Assembly: GCA_021234155.1 (NCBI GenBank) | Contig: JAJEKV010000167.1 | Span: 346,357 to 410,356, forward strand | Length of the DNA stretch: 64,000 bases | Source: Isoetes taiwanensis | Taxonomy: Eukaryota; Streptophyta; Lycopodiopsida; Isoetales; Isoetaceae | Direction of reading: 5' to 3' | The notes under the pieces: model-generated | What the model saw: the letters and a program-made list of their open reading frames with translations, nothing else | Database searches by the model: none | Told to the model about the DNA's origin: nothing | Translations under genes and position numbers: made by a program | Part shown: one piece after another, positions 35,453-46,108 of the stretch | Layout of the letters: each line of letters opens with the position of its first letter | Numbering within the stretch: the first letter of the stretch is position 1

Positions 35453-37880
35453 AGGCATTAGATATAGAAGACCACCGATTCAGAGGCCTGATTATATGCC
35501 ATATCTTCAAGAAGTTTGGTATGTTAGAAACAATGGATGGTAAGTATCAGAGCTCAGATAGGGGCATAATCACGGCCTTACATCAGGTAAACTTCAGGCT
35601 TCCTCAAAAACTTTGGACAAGGCCGCATTTGAGAATAACAGAAAGATATATGCCTATATTTTTGTCCGGTTGCCCTTGCCTAGCCACTGCCATGAGTACC
35701 GTCGCTATAAGCTCTAATTTGTCTGTGCAGATTTTGGCTGTGACTGTGGATTTTTTGGTTTTGGCTAAAGATTTCCTCAATGTTTTCTAGATTGGGGCAG
35801 ATCCTTCGCTTACCTGCATGATTCAGCTTCCCAAAATTTTCATATGCCATATGCATCTTTGAACAGAGGAACAAAAGCAAATATGCTAGGGCTACATCCC
35901 AGGGCAATGCAGTATATCCGCATGGCTGGAAGATATGCCAATGGTATATTTTACGACAGCAATGTAACAATCTTCAAAACAGTTGGAAAACATTGTTATA
36001 GCAGCATAGTTTCATGTGGAGCTTAAATTCTAAGGCAGCATTTTGTAAAGAACAAGGTGCTGCGCACGGAGGGTTGCCCTCCGTGACTCGAGGGTGAAGT
36101 GGCTTAAATCATACTTCAAAGTCATGATTCACAATCAATAAAAAATGCTACTTCAAAACAATACAATACTTGATACTTGATTCTTGTTTTCAACAAGAAT
36201 TTGACCCTTGATCTCTAAAATATTATTCTATAGTCATTAAATACTTGATTTATGATCATGACTTTACAATATGCCTCCATCCTATATAAACATATGGTAG
36301 GGTTCTACAATATGCCTCCATCCTATATAAACATATGGTAGGGTTCAACAATAGAAAGTTGCAAGACTGTCACAGATCTTTTTTTCCATTGTGCCATGCT
36401 GTTGCATCTGGTTGTGCCACGTTGTTGCATCTGGAGAGTCGTTTATCTTCAAAATTCATCAAAGCATCAAAGCAATCTAAGGAACGTAAGCCTTGATAGT
36501 GAGACCAACTTGCAGCTCTTAAAAGTGAGAGGCCGATATGAAGCAGAGGCAAATAAATCTTGGTATGACTTTTAACTACTTCTACTCATAGATCTAGACT
36601 ACTACATCCCTGCGTCCTGTTATAATCGATAGCAAAGACCTTTAGTTGGCTTATCACAGGATAAATAGTTGGGAATCTAGATTCTTTATAATTTATTAAA
36701 TGGAGTTTTGTAGCCTTTAGCTTTGATATTTTAACATTTATTGAAATTATTGAGTGGTGGATTATCTTTTACATGTGTTGAATAAATCAATGTTTATCCG
36801 CTAAAAGCGCTTTGATTTCTACATCATAATATTTTTTTACCATTTAAAACCATATACGTGTGTGTTGTAGTTGCATTTGCCGCTTTGCATCTTCATTTGC
36901 TTCTCGCAAGGTGTGGATGCACCGGTCTTACATCTTCTCAGAATTGTTCAAACAAATGATGTATTTTCGACATCATCCGGTCCAAATGCAGGACCAAGTT
37001 CTTCATCTTGACCAAGTTCTTCAAATGCTTCAACGGCTTTCTGTTCATTTCACATTTAACATGTTTGTAGAACAAGCATCCGCAGATAAAGAAAATGGGT
37101 CGAGCCATATTCGGTTGTGAAAGTGGACACTCACTACATTGTGATCAATTCTTGGTCTGAATGTCATAAGCTTGTTGCATTGCCAATAAATCCTTTTCCT
37201 TTGGAAACTAGATTGGCATGGCTGCAAAGACCACATGTAACAAAGATCAAGTTTTATCCCATGCTCCTTGCCCTATCCCACAAAAGCGGTGTTTGATTCC
37301 GTGGGGAAGGTTAGCATCTAGTTACCATCTCATATTTCTGTTAGTTCATTCTTCCTTAAAGGGAATGCTACTATGCATGCTTTGAAAGTGATCTACTTGG
37401 TGTGACATGCATCACAATATGCCATATTCAAGCAAGATCATGTTAAATGTTTCTCTGTTTAGCGATTGGTTAGCTTGCATTTCCGCCTCTTGTATCTTTC
37501 TTCATTCTTCCTAAAGATCACCTTATTCTCATCAATCTCAATTCTAAAATCTAAAAGAGCAAACCTTTGTTTCGCATGCCTTTTCTATGCGTAAAAGGTG
37601 AAGCAAGAATTGTGTAGTAGAACCGTTGATGATCGGTGTTAGAAATACGATCCCTCCCGTAAAAAAACACAAACCGCAAGAGAAAAAGTAAATACATGTG
37701 CAGCAAACTCAATTAAGTCACAAACATTGCAAAATCCATACTAGAGCCCGAGTCTTGCTTTGGATATGGTAACATTTGCTAGCAATTTCGGAAACAATTA
37801 ACAAAGATGTCAAATCAAATGAAGGCATGAAATATGCTTCAAAAAGAAAATCAGAATAATTTCCCCGATAAAAAAATAAA
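35453..37880. other. Intergenic DNA, no gene; one 41-bp duplication
   Basis: No protein-like frame is recognised. TACAATATGCCTCCATCC...TATGGTAGGGTTC is tandemly duplicated with a 41-base period at 36,265-36,346, and the copies are identical over nearly the whole unit. The rest shows nothing I can name. Confidence 0.45.
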
Positions 37881-37896
37881 CTAAATGTGACCTTAC

Positions 37897-38090
37897 ATGA
37901 ACACTAAGTGCAAGAGAAAGAGCAACAGCTCCACGTAGACCAGCCCACACAAGAACGCCGCTTCTTTCCAATTCAATCCATAACCATAAAATTTTAAACC
38001 GTGGTACGTAACAATCACAACAATGGCTCCTAAGATAGCCGCAAGAAGACATACAAAAGAAAGAGATATCCCCTTCGCTGCTTTGGCATT
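37897..38090 (-). pseudogene. SOS1/NHX7-type Na+/H+ exchanger pseudo-exon
   Basis: Three successive frames on the minus strand each match neighbouring parts of plant SOS1: GYLFLLYVFLRLS, then AIVVIVTYHGLKFYGYGLNW, then VLVWAGLRGAVALSLALSVH, ending at a GTAAGG donor. VWAGLRGAVALSL is the highly conserved core of the membrane exchanger domain. Two frameshifts and a stop break the reading, so it cannot be functional as one exon. No neighbouring SOS1 exon was found on either side, which points to a dispersed gene fragment. Live SOS1 is a plasma-membrane Na+/H+ antiporter for salt export. Confidence 0.75.
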
Positions 38091-38925
38091 TCCTAATGAT
38101 CCATAGAATGCTCAAATGCTTTGACATCATTAAAAGACCCGAACCCCCGGTATCGCCATCGCTTCACCATAGTTCTCGCTCAAAAGAGGGTCTAGCTTAG
38201 TAGAAATGCCTACGCATTACCACGGAGATGGCCTCCGCTTCTTGAATGTCCACCTCCATTCGTTGAGCAAAGGTATGGTATGGGCTGCCTTTGAAAGATG
38301 ACCCCGGAGAAGCCATAAGCTTCTTTTGATAAATCCAGTCTTCTCCTGGTTCTGCACCAACCGTACCCTCATATACAATTTCTGAGCTGTTTGGCATGAC
38401 CACCTTCTCTGGTTCCTGCGAGTATGTTTTTGAACCCAAAATCGGAGGAGGCCGAACCCATGAAGAACGCCATAGCCAGTTCACCGGTTTCAGAGGGGCT
38501 GCTCAGCAACAGAAATGACCTAACATTTACCCCCAATAATGGGTTTTTAGCAGTCATTGGTATATTCTAGGTATATACTGGCATATGCCTAGAATATGCC
38601 ACAAACCCACCTCAACAAGGGCTTGCCCCCTTAGGGGCAACCCAAAAAGAAGCTCGGACGAATCTGCATAAATCCTTAACATGGCATCTTCTGTTTCAGA
38701 AGTTCAGCAAAGCTAATTAAGCATCAATTGCTTTGCGTCCTTTTGGCAAATTCGGCAGGGCCATTTCGACGATGATGATGCCTGATGATCAATGAATCAA
38801 GAACTTTTTGCGTTGGGCAAAGATTTTTGAGGAAAAGTTGAAGTTCTGGACCAAATGACATCAAGATCAATGCAGTATTATCAAAAGAGTCCAGCATGTG
38901 GATCATTTTGGAAGGCCTTGCAACC
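38091..38925. other. Intergenic DNA, no supported gene
   Basis: Two overlapping minus-strand frames at 38.2-38.56 kb contain no recognised motif. ATTCTAGGTATATACTGGCATATGCCTAGAAT at 38,565-38,596 is an imperfect palindrome. Nothing else stands out. Confidence 0.35.
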
Positions 38926-39334
38926 GGAACGCCGTATATCTCAAGCGAGATATGGTTAATGTGGCCACCTGTATCAGCCATGAAGAACAACGCAGTTTGA
39001 AGCCCAAAAACCAACTGTTTTTGGCGTTTTTTGGTCGATCCGGCTCCATTTTGCTTCAAATCTCTTCCTCTCTTCACTGATCTAACATAAAAGAGGTAGA
39101 TGAAGCGATTGACATGATTTTTAGATCGAATCAAACTGCCCATAGAGTAGAAAGAACCAGTCGATTGAAATTTTTGCCCCCGCCGCGCAGTTTGAAGCCT
39201 GGTGTTTTGGCCACATTAACCACCTGGCTGATATCGGATGGCCACATTAACCAGTGGTTAATGTGGCCAGGCCACATTAACCCAAAATGTTTTGGCCACA
39301 TTAACCATATCTCGCTTGAGATATACAGAGTTCC
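38926..39334. mobile_element. Mutator-like MITE with 9-bp target duplication
   Basis: Terminal inverted repeats start GGAACGCCGTATATCTC at 38,926 and end, reversed, ...GAGATATACAGAGTTCC at 39,334. They extend through AAGCGAGATATGGTTAATGT and GGCCA, about 45 bases with few mismatches. Both ends are flanked by CTTGCAACC (38,917-38,925 and 39,335-39,343), a 9-bp duplication typical of Mutator-like elements. Inside, GGCCACATTAACC occurs in several copies and both orientations, with a 13-bp stem around AGT at about 39,240-39,270. There is no transposase; the element is non-autonomous. Confidence 0.88.
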
Positions 39335-39343
39335 CTTGCAACC

Positions 39344-40196
39344 TGCACTTTAGAAGCTTCACAAATCAAATTTCTATAAATCCTATGCATGTTCGCAGTC
39401 ATTCCTATTCAAATCCTGAACCGAATCCCTATATTTGTTCAGTGTCCTTCCTTACCCAACTTTCGGCTTAAACCCTTCCCTTTCTCTATGATCTTTCGTG
39501 ATGCAGATTATTTCCATGGATTCGTCTGGCAAGAGATTATTACTATGAAAGAAACCAATAGAAAAGCATGCTTCTGGTGTTAAGCAGACAAAAGGAGGTC
39601 GAATCAGGCTGAATGGAAAGATCAGGGAAGAACAAGGAAAAATACATATATTTCTGGAAAAAAATTTAGGGTTTGCAAATAATCCATATCCAGAAGGTCT
39701 TTCCAGACCTCTGTTCGGCATCAGACAATCTATCTATCATATTCGGCCATCTGCCAGCATCTTCAACGCATCAATCAATATTTCTGCTTCAACAGGTTTT
39801 TGTGGAATATATTTGCCCTTGCAGATTAGGCAATGCCTTCACAGACTGTTTGGCATTCCATAATCTGCCTCGACTTTTCCACGAATTCAAGAATCTGTAG
39901 AGGCCCCTGAAGGAACACACAACCATATGTTATTCAAATCCGGCTTTTGAAGGATAAGAGCAGAAGAGCATTAATAGCAGAGTTTGAGACAAGGGATTCG
40001 AAAGGATAAAGCCCTATTGCCAGTTCCTGAGAAATAGAGTTCTGGTTCAGAAATCATGATTTCGATATGCTCAACAGATCATTTCCCTGATTGAAAGGGA
40101 AATTTTTATAGCCAAACAATCTTTTCGGCATAATTCCGCAGAACAATCCTTGAGTTCGACTTTATAGGTGCCCAAAATCCTAGATGACCAATTCTA
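39344..40196. other. Intergenic DNA, no feature seen
   Basis: Short frames on both strands have no recognised motif. The stretch lies between the Mutator-like MITE and the poly(A) LINE insertion and shows no repeat structure. Confidence 0.4.
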
Positions 40197-40211
40197 ACAT
40201 TTCAAACAGCC

Positions 40212-40597
40212 TCCCGCTCTTGCGGCAGCAAGCCTTGCATTTGTGCGTGGCTTGGTTGGTGTGGCTGATTTGGAAGCGGCGGCGGTTGTGGATCTTTCAG
40301 GGGATTCAGCAGTCTGCAGCCTCTCTGATTCCTCGACTCAGGTATAAGCTATTTCAAAGCTTTCTGGTGTTCCCGGGAGTAGTAGAGCGGAAGTTTGCCA
40401 TTTGGCGGGACTTCTTGGGTGTTGTAGATGGTGATGGTCGGTTTGTACAGCAGTAGAGTTGCAGTTTTTCTGTGAGTTTGTTGTGGAGTGTCGAGGTATC
40501 GCTGTCTCTTTGGGGCAGTTCTCCTTCCTCCTCACTTGCTTTGTAACATTACCATTCTTTTAATATATTGATGACATAGTTCTTCAAAAAAAAAAAA
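40212..40597 (+). mobile_element. 5'-truncated poly(A) LINE with 15-bp TSD
   Basis: The insertion is bounded by ACATTTCAAACAGCC at 40,197-40,211 and again at 40,598-40,612, and it ends in a 13-A tail. The coding part reads LHLCVAWLVWLIWKRRRLWI and LIPRLRYKLFQSF, the C-terminal end of plant LINE ORF2 (W..W..R...F). About 130 bases of 3' UTR follow. The exact duplication marks a recent, complete target-primed event, truncated to 386 bp. It belongs to a different LINE lineage from the microsatellite-tailed copies. Confidence 0.85.
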
Positions 40598-40612
40598 ACA
40601 TTTCAAACAGCC

Positions 40613-41916
40613 CCATTAATCGCCCTATTAATCAGATCAAATGGGGTGGATAAAAAACACAGAAACATGCTTAAACCATGCCTTGAAACGATCCTTGCAT
40701 GGTCGTGTTTATTATTGGGAGGCGGCTATTCACAGCATGGTCGTGTTTATTATTGGGAGGCGGCTATTCACAGCTATAGAGAATTTCAAGGCAGCTATAG
40801 AGAATTTCAAGGTAGTTGGTATTAAAAGTGTAAGGTTAAGATACAAGTTGCTAAGTTGTAATGAAATTACTAGCAAGTGGCGCCTTCAGAGGTGATAAGA
40901 AATTGTGGTGAGAAAATCTTTAAGTTGTTGAAGAGAGAATTTTGATTTTGAGCCTCTCTAAAGTTGGTGAGAGAAATGTTCACAACAACCTTCTATTTAG
41001 ATTCTTTTCCAAGCTCAAAAATCCTGAAAAACCCTCATGATGATGTTGGAAAAGAGAAGTATTCGCGGCGGCCAAGGCCGCCACGATAAATTTCTTGTAA
41101 TATTATCATACTACTAACTTACCTATTGATCATTTATGGGCAGCTAATGTGCAAGCAAAAACATCAAATAGTCATGGACCTTAAAAAATGAGCTTGTGCT
41201 CATCAATAGCAGCTTTCGACCATCCTTCAAGCTTATCTACTGGCGCCACATGTCCACGTTAAGGACATGAACTTAACTTCTTTAGGATTTTTTTTCTTTT
41301 TCTTTTTTTAGTGTGGGTAGATAATTGCAGTTTCTATGGCATGCATAACTATCGACCTCTTATTCACTAGGGTGGTACAATCGTAGCTCTCATTGTATTC
41401 CCAATCAAAATTCGTATATGCTTTTTTCAAATGTTTCCTAAACGCTTTCATGATTTGCTTGGTACATACAAATGTTCCAACACCAATGTTTCAAAATAAG
41501 ATAGAATATATAGACTTCACAACTTTAACTCAATCTTGTAGCTCCCATCACTACATCCTCTACCCCCTCACCACCAAAGTTCAATAAAAAAGAGGAAACT
41601 ATTGTGCATGGACGTATTACCTGCTAATCTACTTTGTTAATTTGGAAATTTCTGGTATGGTCCAAAAACTTTTTTGGAATTTTTCTAACATGATTTCCTA
41701 AGGTTTTAAGGAGTTTTAGACGCCGGAAAAAACTCCGGCTATCCATAAATTGAAAAGAATTAATCCTATCCTCCTATATTATAATGTTAGTGTTGTATCC
41801 AGCCCTAACTTGGACGGTCGTGATTTGGCCTGGCAATCGGATGGTTAGGATTTTAGCGTGTTGGGGTTAAGCCATCTTCTGTGCACGGATTTGTTTGGTG
41901 TTGCCGTGCTCTACCT
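40613..41916. other. Intergenic DNA with short tandem duplications
   Basis: GGTCGTGTTTATTATTGGGA...TATTCACAGC is duplicated with a 38-base period at 40,700-40,775, and CTATAGAGAATTTCAAGG with a 21-base period at 40,773-40,813. A GGCGGCC-AA-GGCCGCC hairpin lies at about 41,068-41,083. No gene is recognised before the ATG at 41,917. Confidence 0.45.
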
Positions 41917-42260
41917 ATGGCGGCGTCTTCTGGCTGCGGCAATTGCACTCAACACCATCAAGAGGTTGGGTATGGCATTTCTTTTCCTTTTACTGACCTG
42001 TGGCACATAAGAAGCCATCGTCTTCCAAGACGATTTTGCATCTCCTCTTCTGCTATCGGTGATGGCTTCAAGGCGGCTATAGCTTGTGTGGAAGCTTTAG
42101 AACAGCAAAGGCCCATACTCAGTTTAGAAAAAAGGGCAACGAAGAGCTTTTCCTCTGTAGTATGGCGCAAGCTTCAGATCGATAAGGATGATTTATTCAC
42201 CAGAGATAAGCGACTTGCTCTTCAATCTCAACTCAAAGACGATTTAGTGCTAATAAGCAG
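41917..42260 (+). CDS. Putative first exon, organelle-targeted protein of unknown function
   Basis: The frame starts ATGGCGGCG, a strong plant start context, and runs 114 codons plus two bases to a possible donor AG|GTCTGG. The N-terminus is rich in Ser, Arg and His with few acidic residues (SHRLPRRFCISSSA), like a transit peptide. The C-terminal part is charged and helical (LQIDKDDLFTRDKRLALQSQ). I do not recognise the family, and no following exon could be joined with confidence. It may be a captured gene piece together with the TauE fragment downstream, or a real gene start. Confidence 0.35.
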
Positions 42261-42927
42261 GTCTGGGGTTTAACTAGAAGTAGAGGAAGGAGCGAGAAAA
42301 TGGATTTGCACATCAGCATCCTGCAAGAACTTGGATCTTTAGGATTCATTATTTTTTGCGTTATGGCCCAGATCGATTACCCTAGAAACTCCATTTCTTC
42401 CCCTCTTTTTATTTCAATTATGGTTACACGCAATTTATGCGAAGTCCATTGCAACTTCCAATGATGAACTCCGTGCTAGGTCATCCATCTCAAGCCATGA
42501 TTCTGGATTAAATATTCACCATTCGCTATGCATAAGGTTCTGCAAGGCGACTCTTGGCGAGTTAGCGACATCAAAAGCGGAACATTATTTGCCTCTTGAT
42601 TTTTATTATTCTTTAGCGTTTAAATGGTAAGAGGAGATGGATGTGGTATTTTCTTAGAAACATTATCTGCGCTTCTCGGTGCTTTTGTTGTGTCGTAATT
42701 CTTGATGATTTCTTTATGTTTTATGCTACGTGTTTTCTTCAAGACGTTTTTGCGATTCGGGTATTGAAGGGCACCAAGAGGAACAAGGTAAACCTAAAAT
42801 TCTTTGTTGTTCTAAGGCATTTGATAATCTATAAATTTGATTTTATTTTCATAGGATGTCACATGAAAACATGGTTGATGAAACTAAAGCATTTGTTAAC
42901 ATCCTAAGGGAGTTAACATGAAGTCAG

Positions 42928-43433
42928 ATGTTTCTTAAATCGAGCTTGCTAAGGTATCCATGCGGAGTTGAATGTTGGATCTTGACTGCATCCCAGGTCC
43001 CTTTTGCATTTCTTATTACCTATTGGATGGGCATATATGTCCATAGAACTGTGCAAGAAGAACATATCATCACAGAGGTATGAGTCAAAACATTGTGCAT
43101 TGTTTATTTTGGTATAAAACCAATTCTCATTGTTGCTGGCATTTAGGAAACAGAACAACATACTCTTCTTTCATTAATGGCTATATTTGCTGGAGTTTTG
43201 GGTGGTGTGCTGGCCATTGGAGGTGACATGATTGTTAACCCTATTGTTTTGCAAATTGAAATACACCCTCAGGTAACTATAATAGGCCAATAATTTTTTT
43301 AAAGGTGGGAACTTGAGAATTTTTCTAATTCCATCAATAAATTAGGTAACTCTTGCAACTATTGCCTTCATGATCTTCTCTTCACATCAAGCTGAGGTTA
43401 ACGAGCTTATGTCTTCAGCATCTACCAGAGTTA
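42928..43433 (+). pseudogene. TauE/SafE sulfite-exporter-family fragment with introns
   Basis: Three exons join in phase: about 42,928-43,077 (LLRYPCGVECWILTASQVPF), 43,147-43,272 (FAGVLGGVLAIGGDMIVNP, then LQIEIHPQ) and from 43,346 (VTLATIAFMIFSS). The order and motifs match plant TauE/SafE membrane proteins (CG..YW.LT..Q.P; GG..GIGGGMI.NPLLLE.G..PQV; TA..S.FMVLFS). The second Gly-rich motif has Asp in place of the usual third Gly, and the region after FMIFSS has lost the family pattern. The N-terminal and C-terminal membrane segments are missing. Retained introns mean DNA-level copying, not retroposition. Family members are multi-pass anion transporters. Confidence 0.65.
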
Positions 43434-45182
43434 TATTACGAAATATTTATTCTAATTCAACAAACAATCTCTTGGTTTCAACATAGAATCTCTCTATTTG
43501 CTATTTGCTTTGGATTTGGCAGAGATTGAGATGTTTTTCAAATGCAGGAATAGTTGGGAGCAGTGTATTTCTTATTTCCTTGCACACAGCAGTCAGCAGA
43601 CCCATGTGTACAAGAAAAAAGAACCTTATTTGACTATCTGCATCCTACATGCAAAAGACCATGTGAGGGATGCTGCTCATCTAATATTTGAACATGTAAG
43701 ATAGCAAACAAAGCTTGAGATAGTTTGTAGACTAAAACTTCACTTTCTAACATATAGAACCTTTTATTAAAGCACATACAGTTATTTACCTTTTAAGACA
43801 GCAACAAAATACAGATATGCAGCTCCATGAGTCATTTGCAAGAACTGATGTGCCTAAACTATGTGCCCAATCTGACAGGGCATGCGTGAAGAAACATAGA
43901 ACGAAGATCTAGACCCAAAGTTGTCTTGCAGTGTCAATTTGATGTGTAGTGTATAAAGGTTTCAAAACTACAAGCCAAAGATGACCAATGATGTGGTAGA
44001 GAAAAAGATGTGCTAAACTTGGAATGTATTTGTCTATATCTACATGTACTTCATAATAAAAGCAAATTATAATTTCCACAGAGTAAATATATCAGCATTG
44101 CCCTGCTTCAAACCTGAAATTCATATTTTTTTCAACTACCCCCTTAAGGAATATAGACAATATGGTGTTGAATTGTTAAGAAAGCATAAAGCATACCTTA
44201 TGTCAAATATCATTTTCAATGATGTGTTGAATTGTTGAATTTATTTTCAAAATACCATCTTTGAGTTTCTTTGGAGAAGGCCAAGTTGTATCAAGAATTG
44301 GAATCACTCGAGTGCTAACTAATAAGTATAAGTAAATTTATATTGCTGACAAATTAAAAGACATGTCAAAGAGTTTTCGGATTGCATCAAATGAGCATGT
44401 TCAAATTGGAGAAGGCAATCTAATAAAAATTTATGGAATCCAACGCATATCGAGCATATCTCAACTACCACGTATATGTGTGAAAAAAATTTAATAAACA
44501 TTTATGGAACCCAACATGACATAATCAAGCTCCTCCATATATCTTTATGCATTGCAACCATTTCTTTGTTTTTTGTTTAATCGCATTGGTCTCCACTCTC
44601 TCGATAAAAACTACAGTTATTCTAGATTAGTACTTGGCCCACAACTTTTTATGCTTACATTGTTGGACACCTCCGCATTGTACAACTCTACCCCTCAACC
44701 TTAACAAAGTTTTGCTAAGAACAACAAATGGATACACTTCTAGATGCTACAAAATACACTTATAAATATCCTAAATGTTGCATGTGCACTCCTCCAATTG
44801 AGTATATCCATCATCAACATCTATCCTTCCAAAAATGATAGGAGGATGTATAGCAAGTACATGCACAAAAACTCATTGATTACCATGTAGGTAACGACAT
44901 AAAGGCACACTGGTGCGTAGATCACATTCACATATGCTCTCAAATTTCACTATTAATTCATCTCAATGTACATTCAAGTTCAATGTTACGCTGTGAGTAT
45001 TTTTACTTGGTCCAACATAATATAATCAATTTTAAGCCCGAAATACCACATACACAAAATCCATATAATGAACTTTATGTCAATGACCTCTTTAAAAGTT
45101 CCTCTATTTACCCTTGCCCCTCCAAGCCACGTTACTTATTCTAGCTAGCAATTAAACAATCACCACATCAAATTGTTACTAG
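43434..45182. other. AT-rich DNA upstream of a Helitron end
   Basis: No gene is recognised; a 68-codon frame at 43,498-43,704 matches nothing I know. Motifs such as ACATTGTTGGACAC and CCCACAACTT near 44,640-44,665 have counterparts on the minus strand near 59.2 kb, upstream of the third Helitron end, so at least part of this is likely Helitron interior. Confidence 0.4.
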
Positions 45183-45210
45183 GCCCGGCAACGCCGGGCA
45201 CCATAACTAG
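45183..45210 (+). mobile_element. Helitron 3' terminus
   Basis: GCCCGGC-AAC-GCCGGGC forms a perfect 7-bp stem at 45,183-45,199, followed by ACCATAA and CTAG (45,207-45,210), then T. The 15 bases before the hairpin (TCAAATTGTTACTAG) are nearly identical to those of the minus-strand copy at 58.1 kb, so both belong to one family. The 5' TC end was not found. A TauE/SafE gene fragment lies about 1.8 kb upstream on the same strand. Confidence 0.75.
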
Positions 45211-45829
45211 TAAAATTTAAGATGGTATTATTAGTTGGTATAACAATGGATAATATTAGTTGTTTATAGCCTCCCTCCTTACAACCCATACAACTACTCA
45301 AATGAAAACCACCACAACATATGCATAGCTAGCTACAAACTTCCCAAGTCATGCAAGAATATAAAATGTTGATCAACTTAGACTTTCACTCACATTTGTA
45401 TTAATACAATGCACATCTACACACATCGTACAAACCTCTTTTTAACCATTGCAATCTCAGGAGCACAGAAAACAATGCGATAGCCACCCAACAACTAGTA
45501 AAATTGCATATGCGTACAAACTCAATAGCAAAATCGTCTCATAATCTCTACAAATACCAAGTAAGATACAGTAAGCTACGTAGACATTCAATACGCAATC
45601 TCTCACCTTCAAAATGACACTTGCATAAAGTCCACCATCAAACTCCCCTACACAATCATGTTAAAATAAGCTCTGTGAATGTAACTTTTCTATCCCCGCC
45701 CTAGCCTTCACCCCAATCTTGCATTTCCGCTAGTTTGCAATATTGTCAAAATATCCCTAAAATGGCCTTTGAAGCTACGAAAGAAGAGAAGAGAAGAACG
45801 GAGTTATTTTTGGTTACGCCGGAGCTTAT
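45211..45829. other. Intergenic DNA between Helitron end and LINE
   Basis: The stretch is AT-rich with only short frames and no motif recognised. It contains the point at which the minus-strand LINE stops inside ORF2 without a 3' UTR. Confidence 0.4.
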
Positions 45830-46093
45830 TTTTCTACCACCGCAATTCTTCACGCGCACCCACAGGTACTTGTTATGTTTGTTTGTCTTGTACAGGGAAA
45901 TTGACTGTGCTAGGGCTGTCCGATAGTAGCTTTCATTGAAAACGGAGTAGCGATGGTATCTTGGCAAGTCGGGTAGTCTATATCCAGGATGCTCCCATGT
46001 TTCCATGAGGAATATGAGGTCCATATCGGCAGCAACCGAGTTGAGACTGTCTCCCTTCTGCCATGGGAAGCCTCGACAATTCTAAGAGACCAT
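45830..46093 (-). pseudogene. LINE ORF2 N-terminal endonuclease fragment
   Basis: From the ATG at 46,093 it reads MVS-stop-NCRGFPWQKGDSL, then DMDLIFLMETWEHPGYRLPD and YLWVRV. This matches the start of the apurinic-type endonuclease domain of LINE ORF2 (WNCRGL...D..FL.ET). The expected W is a TAG stop. Between YHRYSVFNE and LAQSISLYKTN the usual GGVA/I strand is missing, so there is an internal deletion. Nothing of the catalytic His/Asp region or the reverse transcriptase remains. Confidence 0.7.
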
Positions 46094-46108
46094 GCGCAGG
46101 GACAATCC

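Noticed and set aside
35260-35790. A 176-codon plus-strand open frame
   Set aside because: Its first 63 codons lie inside the 192-bp Tourist MITE, including its direct repeats, and the rest has no recognised motif; it is a chance frame over a transposon border.
38724-39143. 139-codon minus-strand frame
   Set aside because: It runs across the left end of the Mutator-like MITE and contains the TIR; no domain is recognised.
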